A stretch of DNA of 64,000 nt from Pseudomonas prosekii (lineage in GTDB: Bacteria > Pseudomonadota > Gammaproteobacteria > Pseudomonadales > Pseudomonadaceae): positions 5,279,501-5,343,500 of the forward strand of contig NZ_LT629762.1 in NCBI RefSeq assembly GCF_900105155.1, read 5' to 3'. Below, piece by piece: positions 8,158-17,856 of the stretch (the stretch's first letter is position 1; each line of letters begins with the position of its first letter). Under the pieces are notes generated by a model, which made no database searches, was not told where the DNA came from, and saw only the letters and a list, made by a program, of their open reading frames with translations. The translations under genes were made by a program, and so were the position numbers.

Positions 8158-8772
8158 ATGCAATCAAATAACCGCAGCGTCGGCGCTTCCTTACTCCTGC
8201 AGAACTTGCGAGCGGGTACCGCGCAACTGCACATTGCTTTAGAGAAACGCCTGCCGTTTTTTTCCCCTTCGCTGGACCACGCTCATTACCAGCGTCTTGT
8301 TCAGGCCTATTACGGTTTTTACCAGCCGTTGGAACAGCGCCTGAAAGACAGTGGAAATACTCCCGACGACTTTGATCTGGCCGTGCGCCTGAAGACGCCC
8401 ACGCTGCGCAGCGATTTGCTGGCGCTGGGGCTGAGTGATCAGGCTATCGATCAATTGCCGCTTTGCGAGACCTTGCCCGCGACCGTTTCTGCTCCAGCCT
8501 GTCTCGGCGTTTTGTACGTGCTCGAAGGCGCGACCCTCGGTGGGCAAATCCTGCGGCGCGAGATTGCTGCGCGCCTGAATCTGGATGCCGACAATGGCGC
8601 CGCTTTTCTGGATATCTACGGTGCCGCCACCGGTCGTCGCTGGCGCGATTTCACCGATTACCTGGCCACCAGCCCATTTGACGCGTCCAGTCGGCAAGCT
8701 GTCGTCGACGCCGCCCAGCAAACATTTGCCTGCTTTGAGCGCTGGCTCGATCGCACAGAGGTGCTTTTATGA
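8158..8772 (+). CDS. bphO: Heme oxygenase BphO
   Basis: 204 residues, the usual size for bacterial heme oxygenases of this type. It opens heme to biliverdin, releasing CO and iron, and so makes the chromophore of the phytochrome encoded next. The proximal heme-ligand His is in the helix TAQLHIALEKRL (near residue 26) and the distal helix has the glycine-rich GVLYVLEGATLGGQ motif. Its stop overlaps the bphP start (ATGA), so the two are translated together. The ribosome site before the ATG is weak. The 220 bases upstream hold no gene and should contain the promoter. Confidence 0.93.
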   Translation: MQSNNRSVGASLLLQNLRAGTAQLHIALEKRLPFFSPSLDHAHYQRLVQAYYGFYQPLEQRLKDSGNTPDDFDLAVRLKTPTLRSDLLALGLSDQAIDQLPLCETLPATVSAPACLGVLYVLEGATLGGQILRREIAARLNLDADNGAAFLDIYGAATGRRWRDFTDYLATSPFDASSRQAVVDAAQQTFACFERWLDRTEVLL

Positions 8773-11003
8773 ATCCGTTGGACAAAGACGCTTTTGACGA
8801 GTTGCTCAACAATTGTAGCGACGAGCCGATTCGCACGCCCGGCGCGATCCAGCCACACGGCGTGCTGCTGACCTTGTCCGAGCCGGATCTGCGTATTGTG
8901 CAGATCAGCGCCAACGTTCAGGACTTGTTGGGTCGCGCAGCGCAGGAGATGGTCGGCGAGCCATTGCAGCGGCTGGTCGGCGCTGACTACGCGCAAGCGA
9001 TCGAACAAGCGGCGCAGCAGGACAATCCGCTGGACGGCGCCGAATTGTTTTTCACTCTCAACGGCGCCACGTTCGAAGGTTTTGTGCACCGCCATCAAGG
9101 TGTTCTGGTGCTAGAACTGGAGGTCGAGGATCCGGCGTTTCAGCCGCGCACGGTCGACGGCAAGCCGAATAACCTCGGCCGTATGTTGCAGCGCCTTCAG
9201 CGTGCGAAAACGCTGCAGGCGTTGTATGAAACCAGTGTCGAGGAAATCCAGCAGATCACCGGTTACGACCGGGTGCTGATCTATCGCTTTGAAGAAGAAG
9301 GTCACGGTCAGGTGATCGCCGAAGCGACGTCGCCGGATATGGACGTGTTTCAGGGGCTGTTTTTCCCCGCCTCGGACATTCCCGAGCAGGCGCGCGAGTT
9401 GTACCGCACCAATTGGCTGCGAATCATCCCCAACGCCGATTATCAACCGGTGCCGCTGGTGCCCAAGCTGCGCCCCGATACCGGCCAGCCGCTGGACCTG
9501 AGCTTCGCCAGCCTGCGCAGCGTGTCGCCGATTCACTGCCAGTACATGAAGAACATGGGCGTGCTGTCCTCCATGAGCATTTCGCTGCTCAAGGGCGACA
9601 AGCTCTGGGGCCTGATCAGCTGTGGCAATCGCCAGCCGTTGCACGTCCCGCACGAATTGCGCAGCGCCTGCCAGACCATCGGCCAAGTGTTGTCGCTGCA
9701 GATCAGTGCGATGGAAGCGCTGGAAGTCAGCCGCCAACGTGAAGACAAAATCGACGCGTTGGCGTTGCTCAATCAAGCGATGATCGACTCGACGGAAAAC
9801 GTTTTCGACGGCCTCGCGCAGCAGCCACAGTTGTTGATGGCGCTGGCCAATGCCGGCGGTGTGGCGATCATCGAAGACAAGCAACTGCATCGCTACGGCA
9901 ACTGCCCCGAGCCCGAAGAAATTCGTGCGTTGCACAAGTGGTTGCAGACCTCTTCGCAGAAGGTTTTTTCCAGTCATCAACTGTCGCTGGTGTATCCGCC
10001 GGCCGCCGCGTTCACCCAAGTCGCCAGCGGCGTGCTCGCCATGAGCCTGCCGAAACCGGTGGACAACGGCGTGTTGTGGTTTCGCCCCGAGGTGAAGGAA
10101 AACATCAATTGGAGTGGCGACCCGAACAAGCCACTCAACCTCGAAAATTCCGACGGCGGCCTGCGTTTGCGTCCACGGACTTCGTTCGAGATCTGGAAAG
10201 TCGAGATGGCCGGGATCTCCACCAAATGGAGCCACGGCGATTTGTTCGCCGCCAACGATTTGCGGCGTTCGGCGCTCGAAAGTGACCTGGCGCGTCAGGT
10301 GCTGCGCGAGCAGCGTGCGGTTCAGGCGCGAGATGACCTGGTGGCCGTGGTGTCTCACGACCTGCGCAATCCGATGACGGTCATTTCGATGCTCTGCGGG
10401 ATGATGCAAAAGGCCTTCAGCTCCGACGGTCAGCACACCTCGCGGCGCATCGCTACGGCCATCGACACCATGCAGCAGGCGACCAGCCGGATGAACACGC
10501 TGCTGGAAGATTTGCTCGACACCTCGAAGATCGATGCCGGGCGCTACACCATCACCCCGCAGCCGCTGGCGGTGGCGGAAATGTTCGAAGAAGCGAATGC
10601 CTTGCTGTCGCCGCTGGCGCTGGACAAGGACATCGAAATTTCCTTCCACGCCGAGCCGCAACTGAAGATCAACGCCGACCCGGAAAGGCTGTTCCAAGTG
10701 CTGTCGAATCTGGTCGGCAACGCGATCAAGTTCACGCCGCGCAGTGGCAAGATCGGCGTGGTGGCGATGGCCTCGGGCGATGAAATTGTCTTCAGCGTGC
10801 GCGATACCGGCGAGGGGATCCCGGCAGACCAATTGCCGTTTGTGTTCGATCGCTACTGGACGGTCAAGGAGGGCAATCCTTCCGGAACCGGTCTGGGACT
10901 TTACATCACCCAAGGCATCGTCGAGGCTCACGGTGGGCGCATCGAAGCACAGAGTGAAGTGGGTAGGGGCACCGAGTTTCGGTTTACCGTGCCGAAGGTT
11001 TGA
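8769..11003 (+). CDS. bphP: Bacteriophytochrome histidine kinase BphP
   Basis: 744 residues with PAS-GAF-PHY sensor and a histidine kinase. Cys16 (LLNNCSDEP) is placed to bind biliverdin covalently. The GAF domain has the DIP motif at Asp203 (PASDIPEQAR) and the chromophore-contacting His256 (PIHCQYM). The PHY tongue carries LRPRTSFE. The kinase has phospho-acceptor His530 (VVSHDLRNP), an N-box (NLVGNAIKFTP), DTGEGIP and GTGLGL. It senses red/far-red light and passes phosphate to a response regulator. No response regulator gene follows directly; the nearest is 2 kb downstream, behind another kinase. The gene ends before a strong hairpin. Confidence 0.95.
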   Translation: MNPLDKDAFDELLNNCSDEPIRTPGAIQPHGVLLTLSEPDLRIVQISANVQDLLGRAAQEMVGEPLQRLVGADYAQAIEQAAQQDNPLDGAELFFTLNGATFEGFVHRHQGVLVLELEVEDPAFQPRTVDGKPNNLGRMLQRLQRAKTLQALYETSVEEIQQITGYDRVLIYRFEEEGHGQVIAEATSPDMDVFQGLFFPASDIPEQARELYRTNWLRIIPNADYQPVPLVPKLRPDTGQPLDLSFASLRSVSPIHCQYMKNMGVLSSMSISLLKGDKLWGLISCGNRQPLHVPHELRSACQTIGQVLSLQISAMEALEVSRQREDKIDALALLNQAMIDSTENVFDGLAQQPQLLMALANAGGVAIIEDKQLHRYGNCPEPEEIRALHKWLQTSSQKVFSSHQLSLVYPPAAAFTQVASGVLAMSLPKPVDNGVLWFRPEVKENINWSGDPNKPLNLENSDGGLRLRPRTSFEIWKVEMAGISTKWSHGDLFAANDLRRSALESDLARQVLREQRAVQARDDLVAVVSHDLRNPMTVISMLCGMMQKAFSSDGQHTSRRIATAIDTMQQATSRMNTLLEDLLDTSKIDAGRYTITPQPLAVAEMFEEANALLSPLALDKDIEISFHAEPQLKINADPERLFQVLSNLVGNAIKFTPRSGKIGVVAMASGDEIVFSVRDTGEGIPADQLPFVFDRYWTVKEGNPSGTGLGLYITQGIVEAHGGRIEAQSEVGRGTEFRFTVPKV

Positions 11004-11025
11004 GTCGTCAGGAAAGAGCCAATTG

Positions 11026-11048
11026 ATCGCCGGCACGCGGCCGGCGAT
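11026..11048. terminator. Strong hairpin after bphP
   Basis: A perfect 9-base stem ATCGCCGGC / GCCGGCGAT with a 5-base loop begins 22 bases after the bphP stop. There is no T-run, so it may stabilise the mRNA 3' end or end transcription with help. Confidence 0.55.
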
Positions 11049-11107
11049 TGACCTCGGCATGTGCGGATAACCCGAAGTTATCCTTCACCTGAAAGCATGT
11101 TGAAAGC

Positions 11108-11129
11108 TTGCCAGTGCACTCTCTGGCAA
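11108..11129. promoter_or_regulatory. Inverted repeat upstream of the PAS kinase gene
   Basis: TTGCCAG / CTGGCAA, a perfect 7-base repeat with 8-base spacer, lies 113 bases before the ATG at 11243. It could be an operator or a leader hairpin; nothing else in the sequence decides between these. Confidence 0.35.
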
Positions 11130-11242
11130 ATTGCTCTGCTATTGTTTTGAAGACCTCTTTTCATCCATTCGGATGATCTACCGTAAGCAGCTTTACGGCA
11201 CCGTCATTACGGGCAGGTTCGCGAGTTCACGAGAAACGCATC

Positions 11243-12973
11243 ATGCCCACACCGCCAATAGATCGTCCGCCAGCCGAGCCCCAGTCTCGGGCTGAAAAAA
11301 TCGTCGAGTTTCGTCGGCAGAAAACCCTGCTCAAGACTGGCGCGTTGCAGGACGCGATCTTCAACAGCGCCTACTTTTCCAGCATCGCCACTGACGAAAA
11401 AGGCGTGATCCAGATCTTCAATGTCGGCGCCGAGCGCATGCTCGGTTACAAGTCCGAGGACGTGGTCGACAAGATCACCCCGGCGGACATTTCCGACCCC
11501 AATGAACTGATCACCCGCGCCGCCGCCCTCAGCCTCGAGCTCAATACGCCGATCACGCCGGGGTTTGAAGCGTTGGTGTTCAAGGCGTCCCGGGGCATCG
11601 AAGACATTTATGAACTGACCTACATCCGCAAGGACGGCAGCCGTCTCTCGGCGATGGTGTCGGTGACTTCGCTGCGCGACAGCGCCGAAACCATCATCGG
11701 TTACCTGCTGATCGGCACCGATAACACTGCGCGCAAGCAAGAGGAGGCGACCCAGGCCTTGCTTGACCAACGCCTGCGCGATCAACAGTTTTATACCCGC
11801 TCGCTGATCGAATCGAACATCGATGCGCTGATGATGACCGACCCGCAAGGCATCATCTCCGACGTCAACATGCAGATGATGGCGTTGACCGGGCGCACCC
11901 GGGACGAGCTGATCGGTGCGCCGTGCAAGAACTTTTTCACAGACCCGGCGCGCGCCGAAGCGGCGATCAAGCGTGTGCTCAGCGAACACAAGGTCAGCGA
12001 TTACGAGCTCACCGTGCGCGCCTATAACGGCACTGAAACCGTGGTTTCGTACAACGCGGCGACCTTTCATGACCGCGACCGCAAGCTGCAAGGCGTATTC
12101 GCTGCTGCCCGCGATGTCACCGAACGCAAACGCTTCGAACGCACGCTGGAAGAGAAGAACATCGAGCTCGAACATGCCAGCCACATGAAGTCCGAATTCC
12201 TCGCCACCATGTCCCACGAACTGCGCACGCCGCTGAACGCGGTCATCGGTTTTTCCGAAGCGCTCAAGGACGGCATGGTCGGCGACATGACCGAAACCCA
12301 GCGCGAGTACATCGGCGACATTTTCAACAGTGGCCAACACTTGCTGTCATTGATCAATGACATCCTCGACCTGTCCAAGGTCGAAGCCGGGATGATGGAA
12401 CTGGAACTCGAACCGGTCGAACTGCAAAGCCTGTTGAGCAACAGCCTGCTGATCGTGCGCGAGAAAGCCGCACTGCAACGCATCCAGCTGAAACTGCAAT
12501 CGGACAGCGACATCGGCACCTTCGAGCTCGACCTGCGCAAGACCAAACAGATCGTCTACAACCTGCTGGCCAACGCGGTGAAATTCAGCGCGGCGGGCGG
12601 TTTGGTCACGTTGGCGGTGCGCCGGGTCGGGCGTGAGCAAGTGGGCACGCTTGAAGGTGACTGGCCGGTGCACGGCTTTCAGATTCCCGACAGCGATTAC
12701 CCAGAGTTTCTCGAGTTGAGCGTCAGCGACACCGGCATTGGTATCGCGAGGGGCAACATGAACAAGTTGTTCAAGGCGTTCAGCCAGATCGACAGCAGCC
12801 TGGCACGCAAATTCGAGGGCACCGGCCTGGGCCTGGCGATGGTCAAGCAATTGACCGAGCTGCACGGCGGCAGTGTCGCCGTCGCCAGCCTGGAAGGGGC
12901 GGGCGCGCGATTCGTGGCGTGGCTGCCGATCCGACATTCAACCACTGTGGAGGCGCCATGGCCGAGATCCTGA
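11243..12973 (+). CDS. PAS-PAS sensor histidine kinase
   Basis: 576 residues, no transmembrane segment, so a cytoplasmic sensor. Two PAS domains are at about 35-170 (ending IGTDNTARKQ) and 185-295 (FAAARDVTERKR). The kinase core has phospho-acceptor His325 (TMSHELRTP), an N-box (NLLANAVKF), DTGIGI and GTGLGLAMV. What the PAS domains sense is unknown. The 3' end overlaps the next gene, a single-domain receiver, by 16 bases, so the two are probably a pair. It follows bphP by 239 bases in the same direction, so a functional link to light sensing is possible but inferred from position only. Confidence 0.9.
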   Translation: MPTPPIDRPPAEPQSRAEKIVEFRRQKTLLKTGALQDAIFNSAYFSSIATDEKGVIQIFNVGAERMLGYKSEDVVDKITPADISDPNELITRAAALSLELNTPITPGFEALVFKASRGIEDIYELTYIRKDGSRLSAMVSVTSLRDSAETIIGYLLIGTDNTARKQEEATQALLDQRLRDQQFYTRSLIESNIDALMMTDPQGIISDVNMQMMALTGRTRDELIGAPCKNFFTDPARAEAAIKRVLSEHKVSDYELTVRAYNGTETVVSYNAATFHDRDRKLQGVFAAARDVTERKRFERTLEEKNIELEHASHMKSEFLATMSHELRTPLNAVIGFSEALKDGMVGDMTETQREYIGDIFNSGQHLLSLINDILDLSKVEAGMMELELEPVELQSLLSNSLLIVREKAALQRIQLKLQSDSDIGTFELDLRKTKQIVYNLLANAVKFSAAGGLVTLAVRRVGREQVGTLEGDWPVHGFQIPDSDYPEFLELSVSDTGIGIARGNMNKLFKAFSQIDSSLARKFEGTGLGLAMVKQLTELHGGSVAVASLEGAGARFVAWLPIRHSTTVEAPWPRS

Positions 12974-13347
12974 TCGTCGAAGACAATGCCGCCAACATGC
13001 GCCTCGCCCGGTTGCTGCTCACCAGCGCCGGCCACAGCGTGGTGTGCGCAGCTGATGCGGAGACCGGCCTGAAGCTGGCCCGCGAGCGGCAACCCGCGCT
13101 GATCCTGATGGACATCCAGTTGCCGGGAATGGATGGCCTCAAAGCCACTTCTTTACTCAAGCAAGACGCGCTGACCGCCTCGATCCCGGTGATCGCGCTC
13201 ACCGCCATGGCCATGAAAGAAGACGAGGAGAAAACCCGTCTGGCCGGTTGCAACGCCTACATCATCAAACCGCTGCGCTACAAGGAGCTCTACCGGGTCA
13301 TCGACACGTTGCTGCAAAACACTCTGCCTCAACAGCCCTCTACCTGA
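12958..13347 (+). CDS. Single-domain response regulator
   Basis: The start at 12958 follows a GGAGG site (tGGAGGcgcc) and gives 129 residues, only a receiver domain with no output domain. Phospho-acceptor Asp52 (LILMDIQLPGMDG), acidic pocket (VEDN), the switch Thr (ALTAMAM) and Lys (IIKPL) are all present. Such DivK/CheY-like proteins relay phosphate to other kinases or bind partner proteins. It overlaps the kinase gene upstream and is followed nine bases later by the REC-PAS-GGDEF-EAL gene, so the three form one operon. Confidence 0.9.
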   Translation: MAEILIVEDNAANMRLARLLLTSAGHSVVCAADAETGLKLARERQPALILMDIQLPGMDGLKATSLLKQDALTASIPVIALTAMAMKEDEEKTRLAGCNAYIIKPLRYKELYRVIDTLLQNTLPQQPST

Positions 13348-13356
13348 GCTCTTTCC

Positions 13357-15452
13357 ATGTCCGACACCGCCGCTACCCTGTTGATCGTCGACGATGAAAC
13401 CCATGTCCGCAAACTGCTGCAAATCCTCTTGCAGAATCAGGGTTACCAGACCCTGACCGCCAGTTCCGGCGAGGAAGCCCTCGCGCTGGTCGCGCAACAA
13501 CCGCCCGACTTGATCCTGCTCGACATCATGATGCCGGGCATGGACGGCTACGAAGTGGCGCGCGAGCTCAAGTCCCACAAGGCCACCGCCAACATCCCGA
13601 TCATCATGCTCTCGGCCCTCGGCGAACAGAGTGCGCGGATTTCCGGGCTGGAGGCGGGTGCCGAAGAATTTCTCAGCAAACCGGTGGAAAGTGCCGAGTT
13701 ATGGCTGCGCGTGCGCAATCTGCTGCGGCTCAAGGCGTTCGGCGATTACCTGAAAAGCCACAGCCTGATGTTGGAAGACCAATTGCAGCAGCGCACCATC
13801 GACCTGGAGCGGTTTCGTTCGGCGATGGACGCTTCGGGCGATGCGATTTTCCTCGTCAACCGCAGCACCATGCGCCTGATCGAATTCAATCGGCGCGCCT
13901 GCCAGGTATTGGGCTACAGCCCCGAAGAACTGCTGAAGAAAACCCCCGCCGACCTCAGCGATGGTTCCCTCGAACAGCTTGAGCGCCTGTATGACCAGAT
14001 CATCGCCGGCAAAGGCCCCAGCGAGCCGATGGAAGCGCACATCCACTGCAAGGACGGCCGGCATATCCCGGTAGAAATCCACCGCCAGGCCTACAAGACT
14101 GGCGAGGACTGGATCATTGTCGGGATTGCCCGCGACATCACCGAACGCAAGGAAGCCGATCAGCGCATGCTGAAAATGGCTCATTACGACACGTTGACCG
14201 GTCTGCCCAACCGCAATCTGTTCTTCACCACGTTGCAGATGGGATTGACCCAAGCGGCGCTCAGCGGGTGGCAATTGGCAGTGGTCACCGTCGACCTCGA
14301 TGATTTCAGAAACGTCAACGAAACCTGGGGCCATCTGCTGGGTGATCAGATGCTCACCGAGCTCAGTCAGCGCCTGACCCATTGCCTCAACGTCAGCGAC
14401 ACCTTGGGGCGCATGGACGGTGACGAATTCGCGCTGATCCTGATGATTCGCGAGGGCCAGGCCGATCCGCTGCAAACCGTCGAACGCATCCGCGAAGCCT
14501 TGCGCGTACCGTTTCAGCTGGCTGATCACGCCACAGCGATGACCGCCAGCATCGGCATCGCGCTGTACCCCGACGACGGCGACGACGCCCATCGGTTGAT
14601 CAAACACGCCAACACCGCGATGAACCGCGCGAAGAAAATCGGCCGGGACACTTATCGTTTTTACACCGCGCAAATGAACGCCGACGCGTCGGCGCGGCAA
14701 GAGCTGGAAACGGCCTTGCGCGAGGCGGTAGAACAGCAGGCATTCGAGTTGTTCTATCAGCCCAAGATCAGTCTGGCGGATGGCTGCGTTTGCGGGTTGG
14801 AAGCCCTGTTGCGCTGGTCGCGCCCAGGCCTGGGGCCTGTCTCGCCGGCGGTGTTTGTGCCGATTCTGGAAACCCTCGGGCTGATTTCCGAGGTGGGCAG
14901 TTGGGTGATCCGCCGCGTCTGTCAGCAAATTTGGGGCCGTTCCAGGTGGCGGTCAACGTGTCGGGCCAGCAGATCATCGAGGGCGACTTGATCGACAGTA
15001 TTCGCCAAGCGTTGATCGACCATCGGATTGATCCGCAGTGGCTGGAAATCGAACTGACCGAAAGCTCTTTGATGGAAAACACCTCGCACACCATCGCCAG
15101 TTTGCAAACACTGCAGGCGCTGGGGATCAAGGTGTCGATCGACGATTTCGGCACGGGTTATTCCAGCCTCGCTTATTTGCGGCGTTTCCCGATCGACAAG
15201 CTGAAAATCGATATCGCCTTTATCCGCGAAGTCACCAGCAACCCGCAGGATGCGGCGATCGCGCGGACGATTATCGAACTCGCGCACAGCTTGCATTTGC
15301 AAGTGATCGCCGAAGGGGTCGAGACCGCCGAGCAACTGGCATTTCTGACCGAAAACGGTTGCGATCAGGTTCAAGGCTACCTGTTCAGCCGACCGCTGCC
15401 GATTGGCCAACTGGAAGTGTTTTTGCGTGAGCGGCAGGCCTCCGAGCCCTAG
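13357..15452 (+). pseudogene. REC-PAS-GGDEF-EAL cyclic-di-GMP protein, frameshifted in the EAL domain
   Basis: The first frame (13357-14991) encodes a receiver with Asp56, a PAS domain, a GGDEF domain (RMDGDEFAL) and the start of an EAL domain with its EALLRW signature. After CQQI near 14930 the EAL sequence stops matching. It resumes in another frame as GPFQVAVNVSGQQ and runs intact to 15452 (ELTESSLME, DDFGTGYSSL, AEGVE). Compared with family members about seven residues are missing at the junction, consistent with a small deletion of about 22 bases. Unless this is an assembly error, the phosphodiesterase domain is cut off while REC-PAS-GGDEF could still be made. The stop overlaps the LysR stop on the other strand. 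Confidence 0.85.
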
Positions 15453-16351
15453 CCGCCCCAGCCCTCACTGACTGCCCGGCGTATCCCTTCGAGCAACATC
15501 GCAAACGCCGGGTTGTCATTGTTTTCGCGCCAGATCAGGTGCAGTTCGCTTTGCACCCCTTCGCCCAGATCGATATCGCGAAACTGCACATTCTTGAACA
15601 CCACACTCGTCGCGCAACGCGGCACCAGCGCCAGACCCATTCCGGCGTTGACCAGCGCCAGAATGGTCAGCGACGAACCCAGCCATTGCACGTATTCCGG
15701 CGCCACCCGGGCCGAGCGCAGCATGCCGGTCAGCAGTTCGTTGAACGGTGGGTAAGCAGCGTGGGAGTACATCAGGAACGGCTGGGCATCGAGGTCCTGC
15801 ACGGACACGCTGTCAGCGCTGGCCAGTCGATGATTGCTCGGCACTGCGAGCACAAACGGCTCGCGCACCAGGCATTCGGTGGCGTAACCCGGTTCCAGCA
15901 GCGGCGCGCGGACGATGCCGAGGTCGATACGTCGTGCGCGCAGGGCTTCGTGCTGCTGGTAGGTGTTCATCTCCGTCAGATCGATTTTCACGTGAGGCTG
16001 TTTCAGCCGTGCCTCGGCGATGACTTTGGGCAGGAATTCATACACCGCGCTGCCGACGAAGCTGATATTGACCGAGCCGATATCGCCTTCGGCGAACCGT
16101 CGCGCGGTGACGGCGGCCTGTTGGGCGCGCTCGAGCAAGTTCTGCGCTTCGATGAAAAATGCCCGGCCGGCAGCGGTCAACGCGACGCTGCGGGTGGTGC
16201 GGGTGAACAGCTCGACGCCGAGGTGGTGCTCGAGTAATTGAATCTGCCGACTGAGCGGCGGCTGGGTCATGTTCAGGCGTTCGGCGGCGCGACGGAAGTT
16301 GAGTTCGGTGGCGACCGTGGTGAAGCAGCGCAGTTGGGTAAGCTCGAACAT
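15449..16351 (-). CDS. LysR-family regulator of the adjacent sugar-acid operon
   Basis: 300 residues from the ATG at 16351. The N-terminal winged helix is typical (FTTVATELNFRRAAERLNMTQPPLSRQI, spanning residues 10-37) and is followed by a LysR effector-binding domain with the usual GLALVPRC segment. It is transcribed away from the MFS/dehydratase operon with a 105-base divergent promoter between them, so it probably controls that operon in response to the sugar acid or a product. The frame is open much further upstream, but that stretch is antisense to the transporter gene and is not coding. Confidence 0.9.
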   Translation of the reverse strand: MFELTQLRCFTTVATELNFRRAAERLNMTQPPLSRQIQLLEHHLGVELFTRTTRSVALTAAGRAFFIEAQNLLERAQQAAVTARRFAEGDIGSVNISFVGSAVYEFLPKVIAEARLKQPHVKIDLTEMNTYQQHEALRARRIDLGIVRAPLLEPGYATECLVREPFVLAVPSNHRLASADSVSVQDLDAQPFLMYSHAAYPPFNELLTGMLRSARVAPEYVQWLGSSLTILALVNAGMGLALVPRCATSVVFKNVQFRDIDLGEGVQSELHLIWRENNDNPAFAMLLEGIRRAVSEGWGG

Positions 16352-16354
16352 TGA

Positions 16355-16393
16355 TCTAATCCAGGTATCAATCGAATGCCAAGTTAGATTAGA
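16355..16393. promoter_or_regulatory. Possible LysR operator, divergent promoter
   Basis: TCTAATC (16355-16361) and its inverse GATTAGA (16387-16393) flank 25 bases in the short region between the LysR gene and the MFS gene. The arrangement suits LysR-type control, but spacing is wide and the call is tentative. Confidence 0.4.
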
Positions 16394-16456
16394 CGGGATC
16401 AATTGTCGCGTCCATGATCGGCTCGTCCCTACAAAAACAAGATTGGGAGTTGCCTC

Positions 16457-17824
16457 TTGAAAACCCTGCAGAGTTCGCCGCAGCCCACGGTACTCGCCCG
16501 TGCGGCGTCCAAAGTGAAACGCCATGTGCTGCCGTTGTTCGTGGTCATGTTTATCGTCAACTACATTGACCGGGTCAATATCGGCTTCGTGCGCAGCCAT
16601 TTGGAAACCGACCTCGGCATCGGCGCGGCGGCGTATGGCTTGGGCGCCGGGCTGTTTTTCGTCGGTTACGCGCTGTTTGAAGTGCCGTCCAACATGCTGC
16701 TGCAACGCTACGGCGCGCGCGTCTGGCTGACCCGCATCATGTTCACCTGGGGCGCCGCCGCGATGGCGATGGCCTTCGTTCAGGGCGAAACCAGTTTCTA
16801 CGTGCTGCGCTTTATCCTCGGCGCCGCCGAAGCCGGATTTTTCCCCGGCATCATTTATTACTTCACCCAGTGGCTGCCGGCGTCTGAACGCGGCAAGACC
16901 ATGGCGGTGTTTCTCAGTGGCTCGGCGATTGCCTCGGTGATCTCCGGCCCGGTCTCCGGTGCGCTGCTGAACATCAACGGTTTGAGCCTGCATGGCTGGC
17001 AGTGGATGTTCCTGATCGAAGGCTTCGCGTCCATCGTGTTGTGCGGTTTCGTCTGGTTCTGGCTGCAATCGCATCCACGTGAGGCGAAATGGCTGAGCGA
17101 CGAGGAGCGGGGCGCTTTGATCGCGGCGATTGCCGAAGAACAGCAGGCGCGCGAAGCGGTGAAAGGCGTCAAGCCATCGATGTTCAAACTGTTGGCCGAC
17201 CGGCAGATTGCGCTGTTCTGCTTCATCTACTTTTCCATTGCCCTGACCATTTATGGCGCGACGTTCTGGCTGCCGAGCATGATCAAGAAGATGGGCAATC
17301 TGGGCGATTTCCAGGTTGGCTTGTTCAACTCGGTGCCGTGGATCATCTCGATCGTGGCGATGTACGGCTTCGCAGCGCTGGCCGGCAAATGGAAATTCCA
17401 GCAGGCGTGGGTCGCGCTGACATTGGTGATCGCCGCGTTCGGTATGTTCATGTCCACTACCGGCGGGCCGGTCTTCGCGTTTGTCGCGATCTGTTTTGCC
17501 GCAATCGGTTTCAAGGCTGCCTCGGCGCTGTTCTGGCCGATTCCGCAAGCCTATCTGGACGCACGGATCGCGGCGGCGGTGATTGCGTTAGTCAACTCCA
17601 TCGGCAACCTTGGCGGCTTCGTTGCCCCGACCGCGTTCGGCTTTCTCGAGCAAACCACCGGCTCGATCGAGGGCGGCATGTACGGCCTCGCGGCGACGTC
17701 GCTGATGGCTGCCGTGGTGATCTTTTTCGCCCGCACCACGCCGAAAGCCACCTCGCCAACGCCGCGCAAGCGCAACGGCAATTCGCCCGACGTCGTGGTG
17801 CCGAGCCACGCCGCATCGCATTAA
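16457..17824 (+). CDS. MFS transporter, ACS (glucarate/hexuronate) type
   Basis: 455 residues with 12 predicted membrane helices and the anion:cation symporter pattern: NYIDRVNIGF in helix 1, GLGAGLFFVGYALFEVPSN in helix 2 and GAAEAGFFPGIIYY in helix 4. It starts with TTG at 16457, seven bases after a GGGAG site. This family takes up sugar acids such as glucarate, galactarate or hexuronates, and the next gene is a glucarate-dehydratase-type enzyme. The two are 32 bases apart and form an operon under the divergent LysR. Exact substrate not proven. Confidence 0.85.
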   Translation: MKTLQSSPQPTVLARAASKVKRHVLPLFVVMFIVNYIDRVNIGFVRSHLETDLGIGAAAYGLGAGLFFVGYALFEVPSNMLLQRYGARVWLTRIMFTWGAAAMAMAFVQGETSFYVLRFILGAAEAGFFPGIIYYFTQWLPASERGKTMAVFLSGSAIASVISGPVSGALLNINGLSLHGWQWMFLIEGFASIVLCGFVWFWLQSHPREAKWLSDEERGALIAAIAEEQQAREAVKGVKPSMFKLLADRQIALFCFIYFSIALTIYGATFWLPSMIKKMGNLGDFQVGLFNSVPWIISIVAMYGFAALAGKWKFQQAWVALTLVIAAFGMFMSTTGGPVFAFVAICFAAIGFKAASALFWPIPQAYLDARIAAAVIALVNSIGNLGGFVAPTAFGFLEQTTGSIEGGMYGLAATSLMAAVVIFFARTTPKATSPTPRKRNGNSPDVVVPSHAASH

Positions 17825-17856
17825 GCCCTGGATATTGATCAATCGGAGCCTGACCT

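Noticed and set aside
7937..8167. 76-codon minus-strand gene before bphO
   Set aside because: Overlaps the bphO start, lacks family features and a ribosome site.
9111..11060. 649-codon minus-strand frame antisense to bphP
   Set aside because: Codon-phase shadow of bphP with composition typical of antisense reading.
16352..17548. N-terminal extension of the LysR frame across the MFS gene
   Set aside because: The extension is antisense to a clearly coding transporter; the LysR domain starts at 16351.
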